Of a DNA stretch of 14,386 nucleotides, positions 9,501-14,386 are shown piece after piece. The translations under genes and the position numbers were made by a program. The notes under the pieces are model-generated. The model worked only from the letters and a program-made list of their open reading frames with translations. It did not search any database and was not told where the DNA came from. Source of the stretch: Pelagophyceae sp. CCMP2097 (lineage: Eukaryota > Sar > Pelagophyceae). Location of the stretch: NCBI GenBank assembly GCA_026770575.1, contig MU657237.1, positions 78,951 to 93,336 of the forward strand, read 5' to 3'. The first letter of the stretch is position 1. The number at the start of each line of letters is the position of its first letter.

Positions 9501-10070
9501 GACGACGGGCCGACGCCGGCTGGCGCGCGGAACCCGCAGCGCCGCACGGCGCGGCAGCTGGAGCGCCTCGCGGCGGCGCAGGCTCGGTGGGCGCGCGCGG
9601 AGGTCGAAGTCGAGTCGACACAGGCGCTCGAAACGGCGCTGCGGGGCCGGCGCGAGCGCGGCGCGCGGCGCGCGCTCGGCCTCCTCGACGAGCGCGCGCT
9701 GCGGCAGGACGCGCGGCTCCGCGCCGTCGCCGAGGAGGTCCTCAACTCGAAATCGTACCTCTGCAAGCTCAATCGCTACCTCTACCGCCGAGTCATGGAC
9801 TACGCCGCGCTGCCAGCGACGGAAGCGCGCGCCGCGCGCGCCCACCTCGTCCTCGCGCAGCACCGGCCCGGGCCGCGTGCGCGGGGCGCCGAGTCGCCGC
9901 CGCGCGTGCGAGGCGCTGAGTCGCTGCCCCGCGCCGAGTCACCACCGCCCGCCGAGGCCCGGCCCGCCGCGGCGCCGCTGGACCTCGTAGAGCGGCATTC
10001 GCCCGCCGGTTTCGATCCGCGCGTCTTCGGCTTCAACATCCTGTTCCCTTTAGCTGACGCGGAGCCCTAA
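529..10070 (+). CDS. Giant Pmp-repeat membrane receptor/channel with cytosolic TIR/HET-like and PAS-like domains
   Basis: Inferred join 529-3044, 3156-4128, 4197-10070 gives 3120 residues. Residues 1-18 are a signal peptide. Three Cys-rich repeats follow (about 22-152), then Pmp-type beta-helix repeats (about 250-1250) with GGA[ILV] and FxxN motifs, and a Cys-rich region (about 1396-1545) with GWWR at 1462-1465 and a GPLC motif near 1520. The membrane domain (about 1549-1988) has around eight hydrophobic segments and resembles the C-terminal polytopic domain of protist Pmp/TRP-like proteins. The tail has a coiled coil (1989-2045), a PLPAG repeat (2081-2114), a TIR/HET-like domain (about 2157-2335), a PAS-like domain (2479-2595) and a basic, probably helical C-terminus (2891-3031). 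Family knowledge suggests a surface receptor, adhesin or channel; ligand and activity are unknown. Splicing is inferred from reading frame, and the first donor could instead be 3056/3057 (four more residues). Confidence 0.85.
592..984 (+). repeat. Three N-terminal Cys-rich repeats in the receptor ectodomain
   Basis: Residues 22-55, 67-100 and 110-152 share the pattern C-x3-C, then FSC or a related core, then a Cys about 8 residues on, then GC-x-C-x-GC-x-C ending in GCAC. The first two are very close, including the peptide CAGCAC and a following NAT glycosylation sequon (59 and 104). The third is diverged. A 19-bp stretch coding the CAGCAC core is identical at 676, 817 and again at 3919, where a fourth, partial copy lies inside the beta-helix region (residues 1077-1099). 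The even Cys number suggests disulfide-bonded secreted modules. I do not recognise the module as a named family. Confidence 0.75.
3045..3155 (+). other. Inferred intron 1 of the receptor gene
   Basis: The upstream and downstream blocks are in the same frame but separated by an in-frame TGA at 3070-3072 and a low-complexity GC stretch. A GTCCGG donor at 3045 and a TTTTCTAG acceptor ending at 3155 preserve phase 2 and restore a Pmp repeat (FVGN...GGAIF). Length is 111 nt. A second donor, GTCGGC at 3057, is also in phase and gives a 99-nt intron. The interior can fold as TCTCCCG/CGGGAGA (3093-3099 with 3114-3120). Confidence 0.75.
4129..4196 (+). other. Inferred intron 2 of the receptor gene
   Basis: The frame changes here from that of exon 2 to that of the long third exon. 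Donor GAG/GTGCGTAAG and acceptor CTCTCCCGTAG/GTT are both phase 0 and remove 68 nt, giving a smooth join in which a beta-strand (SFHVEV) continues into acidic residues. A pyrimidine-rich tract precedes the acceptor. Without splicing, the exon 2 frame runs to a stop near 4653 in low-quality Arg- and Ala-rich sequence. Confidence 0.85.
6948..7049 (+). repeat. 15-bp coding minisatellite (PLPAG repeats)
   Basis: Seven imperfect copies of a unit near CCTCTGCCGGCCGGG lie in frame, encoding variants of PLPAG; one copy is 12 bp long. The repeat sits in the cytosolic linker between the coiled coil after the last membrane segment and the TIR/HET-like domain. Copy number can change without a frameshift, so it probably acts as a length-variable flexible spacer. 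Confidence 0.85.
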
Positions 10071-10279
10071 GCCCCGCGCCCTCCCGTAATCATACCCAAT
10101 GTTGTCCACCTCGCTCCATGGATCGACACGCCGACTCTACGAAGTAGGGTCACCCGAACGAATTGGAGCATTTGAGACTTTTGGCCCGAGGCGAGGTGTG
10201 GTGCGATTCCCCCGGAGGCGGGATTCACACACGGTTGTTGGTTACAAAGAAAACGGGCCGCCGCCCCGGCGTTTCTGGC
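10071..10279. other. Convergent 3' intergenic region
   Basis: This 209-bp stretch separates the stop codons of the large receptor gene and Hsp90, which face each other. Both 3' UTRs and polyadenylation signals must lie here. I see no AATAAA and no strong terminator-like hairpin. There is no coding evidence. Confidence 0.6.
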
Positions 10280-12325
10280 TTACTTGGCCATGAGCTCGAC
10301 GATGCGCTTGCCGAAGGCGGCAGAGTCGTCGAGGTCGTAGCCGCCCGTGAGGGCTGCCACGTCGTAGAGGAGGCTCGTCGTCGCCTTGGCCTCGTCCGAT
10401 GCGAGGTCCGCCGCGAGGAGCTTTACGATGATAGGGTGCTTGGCGTTGATCTCCAGCGCCGGGGCGGACATGCCGAAGCCGTCCATGTCCTGGCCCGTGG
10501 AAGTGGCCTGGGCGGCCATGTAGCGGTTCATCATCGCCGACATGCCGTAGGCGCCCTGGACCAGCGCCGCCGGCGACTCGGTCAGGCGCTTGCTCAGCGA
10601 GACCTTTGAGACCTTCTTGCCGAGCGTCTCCGTGAGGAACTCCAAAAGCTTCTCAAAGTCCGCCGCCTCCGCCGGGTCCTGCTCCTCCTCGTCGTCGTCG
10701 AAGAGGCCCTCCAAATCCGCCTTGGCGGCGTCGACGAGCTGCATGCCCTCGAATTCGCCAATGGCCTGGCAACTGAGCTCATCCAAAGGCTCGGTGAGGA
10801 GGAGCACGGGGTAGCCGTTCTTCTTCAGGCGCTCTAGGACGGGAGACTGCGCCGCGGCGGCCTTGGAGTCGCCGGAGACGTAGAGGATGCGCGTCGAGTT
10901 GGCCGGCAGCTTTGCGACGTACTGCGAGAGGGAAGACTGCTTGTCGTCAATCGTGGACCAGTACTTTACGAGCTTGGCCAGGTCCTTCTGCGCGTCGCCC
11001 GTCTCCTCGACGAGGCCGACCTTGAGGTACTTGCCATAATTCTTGGTGAAGCCGTCGAACGCGACTTCGTCCTTGGCAATATCCTTAAACATGTCAATCG
11101 ACTTGCGTACAAGGCGCTTGGAGATGATGCTGAGCATCTTCGACTTTTGCAGAATCTCGCGGCCGACATTTAAAGGCAGGTCCTCGGAATCGACGACGCC
11201 CTTGACAAAGGTGAGCCACCGCGGGACGAGCTCGAAGTTGTCGTTGATGAAGACGCGCTTGACGTACAATTTAATCGACTTTCCAGACTCGTCAAACATG
11301 TTGCGAGTGAGCTCAAAGGGCAGCACCGAGGGCACGAAGAGCACGGCCTTGAACTGCACCTGGCCCTCTAGGGCAAAGTGGACGTACTTTAAAGGCTCGT
11401 CGTACGCGCGGAACGCCGCCTTGTAAAACGCCGCGTACTCCGAAGCGTTCACGTCCTTTGGCTTGCGCAGCCAGACGGGCTGCATGGGGTTCACCACGTC
11501 GTAGACGTTCGCCTTGACGGGCACGCTCTTCGTCGAGTTGCCGGCCTCGTCGGGCACGTCCTCGTACGTCGTCTTCTCCGCAAAGAGCTCTATGGGAAAC
11601 GAGACAAACTCAGAGTAGCGCTTCAGCAGCTCGCGCAGCTTGAACTCCTCGAGGTACTCTAACGCGTCGTCCTTGAGCTTGAGCGTGATGCGCGTCCCGG
11701 ACTTTGTCGGGATGGGGTTCGAACCGTCGGATGCCGCCATCGTGTAGCCCGTCTTGGCGTCCGAGGACCAGCGGTGCTCCTCGCCCGTGGCCAGGGCCTT
11801 GGACTCGACGGTCATCTCGTCGGCGACGAGGAATCCCGAGTAGAAGCCGACGCCGAACTGGCCAATCAGGTTGACGTCGTCGGCGCCGCCCTTGCCCAGC
11901 GCCTCGGCGAACTTCTTCGTGCCCGACATGGCGATCTTGCCGAGGTTGTTGATCAGCTCGTCGCGCGACATGCCCACGCCGGAATCCTCGATGGTCAGCG
12001 TGCCGGCGGCCTTGTCCGCTTTGACGCGGACGCGCAGCGCGTCGGTGGACGCGCCAGACGTCAGCTCCAAAAAGCGCTTCTTGTCGCAGGCGTCGGCGGC
12101 GTTGGAGACGAGCTCGCGGAGGAAGACGTCCTTGTCCGAGTACAAGGAGTTGATGATGATCTCCATGACCCGAGACACGTCCGCACTAAAGTCCATTTTG
12201 GTCTCCGCCGGAGCTTCCGTCGGCGCGGAACGCAGCACGGCGCGGCCCAACGGCCGCGCCGAAGAGTGCGGCGAAAACGCGCGCGCCGCCGCCAGGCACA
12301 ACAGCAGGGCGCGGGGGGGCGTCAT
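10280..12325 (-). CDS. HSP90C: Hsp90 family chaperone, probably plastid-targeted
   Basis: This is an intronless 681-residue ATP-dependent chaperone that refolds and matures client proteins as a dimer. The N-terminal ATPase domain starts near residue 45 and carries FLRELVSNAADA (Glu71 and Asn75 at the catalytic and Mg positions), EDSGVGM (Asp114, adenine binding), the lid NNLGKIAMSGT and GQFGVGFYS. The middle domain has WLRKPKDV, KLYVKRVFI and the catalytic-loop Arg389. The C-terminal domain has MSAMMNRYM and EINAKHPI. It lacks the cytosolic MEEVD tail, an ER KDEL signal and the long charged linker, as expected for an organellar form. I chose the ATG at 12325 because it begins a hydrophobic signal peptide ending ARAF, resembling the ASAF-type bipartite plastid leader of red secondary plastids. 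The open frame extends upstream to 12508 without homology and is probably 5' UTR. The catalytic loop reads NVGRE where NVSRE or NLSRE is usual. Confidence 0.96.
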   Translation of the reverse strand: MTPPRALLLCLAAARAFSPHSSARPLGRAVLRSAPTEAPAETKMDFSADVSRVMEIIINSLYSDKDVFLRELVSNAADACDKKRFLELTSGASTDALRVRVKADKAAGTLTIEDSGVGMSRDELINNLGKIAMSGTKKFAEALGKGGADDVNLIGQFGVGFYSGFLVADEMTVESKALATGEEHRWSSDAKTGYTMAASDGSNPIPTKSGTRITLKLKDDALEYLEEFKLRELLKRYSEFVSFPIELFAEKTTYEDVPDEAGNSTKSVPVKANVYDVVNPMQPVWLRKPKDVNASEYAAFYKAAFRAYDEPLKYVHFALEGQVQFKAVLFVPSVLPFELTRNMFDESGKSIKLYVKRVFINDNFELVPRWLTFVKGVVDSEDLPLNVGREILQKSKMLSIISKRLVRKSIDMFKDIAKDEVAFDGFTKNYGKYLKVGLVEETGDAQKDLAKLVKYWSTIDDKQSSLSQYVAKLPANSTRILYVSGDSKAAAAQSPVLERLKKNGYPVLLLTEPLDELSCQAIGEFEGMQLVDAAKADLEGLFDDDEEEQDPAEAADFEKLLEFLTETLGKKVSKVSLSKRLTESPAALVQGAYGMSAMMNRYMAAQATSTGQDMDGFGMSAPALEINAKHPIIVKLLAADLASDEAKATTSLLYDVAALTGGYDLDDSAAFGKRIVELMAK

Positions 12326-12514
12326 CGCGCAACAACGTCGCCGATTGAACGATTCGCCGAAACGGTCAGAAGGACCCTTCTCGGAGCATGACACGCGTGG
12401 CACGAGAACACTCGACTCCTCGTCGTCGGCGAGCGTGCGCGGCGCACCCCGCGCATTCAAACAAGTGCCCTTTTCGGGTCTGCCGCTAAGTGGCGTGTTG
12501 TTAAACAAACGCGC
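12326..12514. other. Spacer between the CRT-like gene and Hsp90
   Basis: This 189-bp stretch lies between the stop of the transporter gene and the start of Hsp90, both on the minus strand. It must hold the Hsp90 promoter and 5' UTR unless transcripts are shared. AGAAGG-AC-CCTTCT at 12368-12381 is a small inverted repeat about 45 bp upstream of the Hsp90 ATG. Its GAA/TTC spacing does not match a heat-shock element. Confidence 0.5.
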
Positions 12515-13959
12515 TCACCTCTGGACGAGCGGTGTGCGGACGCTCGCCGCGCGCGCGTGATGCGGCCCCCTCGGCAGGGCCGGCGACTGCAGGCCGGCGA
12601 GTTCGCGGAGGGTCTTGTTCGACGACGCCTTTGCGCGCGTGGGCAGCACCTCTTCTGGTTTGAGGAGCCGGGACAGCGACGGCGTCGACGCAGAGTGCAC
12701 GGTCGGCCGCGCGCGCACGTACATGGCCGACCCGCCCGCCGCCTGCGCGGGCAGCCGCCCGCCCGCGTCGGGCGACAGCGAGTAGACCTACGGTGGCCCT
12801 CGCGTGGATCGCACGCTCGTGCTCCCTCGCGACTCCGGGTTTGCCCTTCGCCGATTGCGCGGGTTTCGACGAGGAAGCCTGCGACGACGAGGGCGAGGGC
12901 GGCGCCTTGCCGGGCGCCAAAGTTCTCCGCCTGGTCGCCCATGACGAAATGCGTCGCGAAGAGGAGCGACGTCGCGGGCAGGGCGAGCGCAGTGCAGAGC
13001 GCCAACGTCGCCGCCGACGCGTGCTTGGTGATGATGAGCTGCAGGATATTGAACGCGAAATTCACAATGCAGTAGTCCATCATCGGCCTCAGGCCTTTGC
13101 CCGCGAAGAACGCCAGGCCACCCGAGACCTGCTGGGGCACCTCTGCCAGGGGCACGCCTCCAAAGGCCTGGAACTTGAGCAAAGGCAGGAAGACGAGGCC
13201 TGCGAAGACTTGGAGCGTGGAGACGCACGTCGTGAGGTAAAACACGTCGGTGTTCGCGGCGGCGTCCGAGTCGCGGAAGACGGCTTCTTTGTAGACGTTT
13301 GAAAACGCAGACGGCACGACCCCAAGCGTGTACAACGACGCGCCGACGAGCGTCGTTGAACCAGCGGCGCCGCTCAGCAGCGCGGGCAGCACGGCGTAGG
13401 CGGCGCCGCACAGGATCAGAAGCGCCCCGACGTACTGCTTCGCAGAGTAGCGCGACCCGAGGAGCGCGCCGCTCATGGCCAGCGTCATGGGGATCAAAGC
13501 TTGATTCAGCACCGTCTGCGCGTCGCCGCTCGTGGCCGCGCCGCCGACGCACGAGAGCAGCGAAGAGGCGCAGTCCAGCCAGCCCATGATCGACAGCTGC
13601 CGCCCTCCAATGCGCTGCTTGCGCAGCCAACCGCCGCCGTTGTGCCGCCACTTGACCAGCACCACCGCAAACGCCATGACCGTGTAGATGAGCACCTACA
13701 CGGCCGTCGCGCCGCGGCCGTCCCGAGAAGGGCCGCACGTTCCACTGCGACGCAAAGAACTCGTAGTCGCTGTACGCGTAGAGCATGCGCTTGAACGTGA
13801 GCGCGTTGCCCGCGCTGCAGAGCACGTAGCAGACGACGAGCACCGGCAGGAACCTACGCGCGCGCCGCCGTCAGGCCGAGGGGCGCCGACCGAGCCGGAC
13901 CGCACCGCCCGCAGGCCGCAATAACAGTCGGACGCCGCGGCGTGCGACTTCTCCCCCAT
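12515..13959 (-). CDS. CRT-like transporter of the drug/metabolite transporter superfamily
   Basis: Inferred join 13959-13901, 13853-13739, 13695-12871, 12787-12515 gives 423 residues with about ten membrane segments (near 20-37, 48-72, 94-112, 119-139, 145-165, 172-193, 209-231, 250-280, 285-306, 323-338). The diagnostic stretch GGAATSGDAQ at 109-118, followed by LNQALIP, SRYSAKQYVGA and later VYKEAVF (about 192-198), matches the chloroquine-resistance-transporter-like family. Plant members export glutathione or gamma-glutamylcysteine from plastids, and the Plasmodium protein moves peptides and drugs across the digestive vacuole membrane; the substrate here is unknown. The four exons join exactly in frame. 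The hydrophilic C-terminus (about 340-423) is family-atypical and rests on the third intron. The start is uncertain: the frame is open further upstream, with an ATG at 14070, and no clear targeting peptide is visible. Confidence 0.88.
12788..12870 (-). other. Inferred intron 3 of the CRT-like gene
   Basis: Donor CTC/GTCGAAACC at 12870 and acceptor CACCGTAG/GTC ending at 12788 are both phase 0 and remove 83 nt. The join completes the last membrane helix as GFLVYSL, which looks right for this superfamily. The unspliced frame runs on into Arg-rich sequence without homology. The donor is weak, so this is the least certain of the introns. Confidence 0.6.
13696..13738 (-). other. Inferred intron 2 of the CRT-like gene (43 nt)
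   Basis: Donor AAC/GTGCGG at 13738 and acceptor GTGTAG/GTG ending at 13696 are both phase 0. Splicing joins FFASQWN to VLIYTVMAF, a continuous second membrane helix typical of the family. At 43 nt this is very short for a spliceosomal intron. It has no pyrimidine tract and is extremely GC-rich. Confidence 0.8.
13854..13900 (-). other. Inferred intron 1 of the CRT-like gene (47 nt)
   Basis: Donor GTGCG/GTCCGG at 13900 and acceptor GCGCGTAG/GTTC ending at 13854 are both phase 2 and give LRAVRFLPVLVV, the start of the first membrane helix. The donor hexamer is the same as that proposed for the first intron of the large receptor gene. CCTGAC inside the intron is a possible branch site. Confidence 0.7.
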
Positions 13960-14160
13960 GGCCGCGCAGACCGCCCGTCGGCCGGCAGGCCTCGCGATCC
14001 GAGTCTCGGAGCTCGGCCGTGGGAAGACGCCGCCGAAGGCCCACTTGAACAAGCCCTCTTCCCTGAACATATAGGGGTCGCCGGGCTTCGGAGCTGGTGT
14101 ATAAGAGGGATTCGGTGAGGTCGTGTAGTGATAGATTATTACGGGCAACATTCTTTCAGA

Positions 14161-14245
14161 GTAAGTTACTACCCAGTAAATTACCAATTTTTCCTGGTAA
14201 GTTGCCGATAATCGGGAATAATCCCGTCGTATTCCGGTAAGTTAC
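14161..14245. repeat. Cluster of four GTAANTTAC palindromes
   Basis: GTAAGTTAC at 14161, GTAAATTAC at 14176, GTAAGTTGC at 14197 and GTAAGTTAC at 14237 are four copies of a nine-base palindromic motif within 85 bp, one with a single change. They lie about 200-290 bp upstream of the CRT-like start codon. They could be binding sites for a dimeric transcription factor or chance in AT-rich DNA. I know of no named factor for this motif here. Confidence 0.6.
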
Positions 14246-14296
14246 TTCGAAGTCCCTTCTTGTTCAGCGATAGGATTAAGAGTAATCCATTCAGGC

Positions 14297-14386
14297 TTAG
14301 CGATCGTCATATTTTGAATTTTGGCAGTGCACGCCCTGGGGGTGCAACCGGTACGACTGCAGCCTCGCGGTGGCGTCCACGACTGC
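14297..14386 (-). CDS. Possible 3' end of another gene, cut by the window edge
   Basis: Reading inward from the right edge on the minus strand, a frame is open for 29 codons and ends in TAA at 14297-14299. The outer 60 bp are GC-rich like the coding regions, and the switch to AT-rich sequence falls close to the stop. The peptide (start AVVDATARLQSYRLHPQ) is too short to recognise. It could equally be a chance frame, and the plus strand is also open here. Confidence 0.2.
   Translation of the reverse strand, partial: AVVDATARLQSYRLHPQGVHCQNSKYDDR

Larger units (their letters stand above)
13960..14386. other. AT-rich intergenic region upstream of the CRT-like gene
   Basis: Composition falls from GC-rich near 14000 to AT-rich between about 14090 and 14320, then rises again at the window edge. 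On the minus strand, CTATATG at 14068-14074 and CTTATAC at 14099-14105 are TATA-like and lie about 110-145 bp upstream of the chosen ATG, so they could be promoter elements. The region also holds the GTAANTTAC palindrome cluster and two small hairpins: CGGGA-ATAA-TCCCG at 14213-14226 and GGATTA-AGAG-TAATCC at 14273-14288. No convincing gene is visible before 14297. Confidence 0.5.

Noticed and set aside
12368..12381. AGAAGG-AC-CCTTCT as a heat-shock element for Hsp90
   Set aside because: The GAA and TTC blocks are six bases apart, not two as in the nGAAnnTTCn array, and there is no third block.
12326..12508. Extended Hsp90 N-terminus starting at 12508
   Set aside because: The extra 61 residues show no homology or targeting signal. 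The start lies next to the stop of the neighbouring gene, while the ATG at 12325 begins a clear signal peptide.
12457..12870. Unspliced C-terminus of the CRT-like protein running to 12457
   Set aside because: Beyond 12870 this frame becomes Arg/Cys-rich with no family resemblance. Splicing to the exon at 12787 gives a proper final membrane helix.

Overview
The window looks like nuclear DNA of a eukaryotic alga with a secondary, red-type plastid. A GC-rich stramenopile such as a pelagophyte is my best guess, but this is an inference and not a species call. The support is: GC-rich coding regions set in AT-rich intergenic DNA; very short GT-AG introns (about 43 to 111 nt); an Hsp90 whose N-terminus reads as a signal peptide followed by an 'AF' plastid-targeting motif; and a giant Pmp-repeat membrane protein of a type I know from stramenopiles and other protists. 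I see no bacterial operon, rRNA, tRNA, CRISPR or transposase gene.

Layout. Positions 1-528 are AT-rich non-coding DNA with a GACA-type microsatellite, a 23-bp inverted repeat and a 24-bp perfect palindrome. Positions 529-10070 (+) hold one very large gene. Three open blocks are joined by two inferred introns into a 3120-residue protein. It has a signal peptide, three Cys-rich repeats, about two dozen Pmp-like beta-helix repeats, a GWWR Cys-rich region, a polytopic membrane domain and a long cytosolic tail. The tail has a coiled coil, a TIR/HET-like domain and a PAS-like domain. Convergent to it, 10280-12325 (-) is an intronless, probably plastid-targeted Hsp90. Upstream of that on the same strand, 12515-13959 (-) is a four-exon transporter of the CRT-like (chloroquine resistance transporter-like) branch of the drug/metabolite transporter superfamily. 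Positions 13960-14386 are mostly AT-rich DNA with small palindromes, possibly ending in the 3' end of another minus-strand gene.

How they fit together. The large protein reads as a cell-surface receptor or channel with a cytosolic signalling tail, and is the most interesting item here. Hsp90 and the CRT-like transporter are housekeeping-type genes in tandem. Both may serve the plastid, although plastid location of the transporter is only a family-based guess. Nothing in the sequence links the large receptor functionally to the other two. Exon structures were deduced from reading frame, protein similarity and splice-site dinucleotides only.
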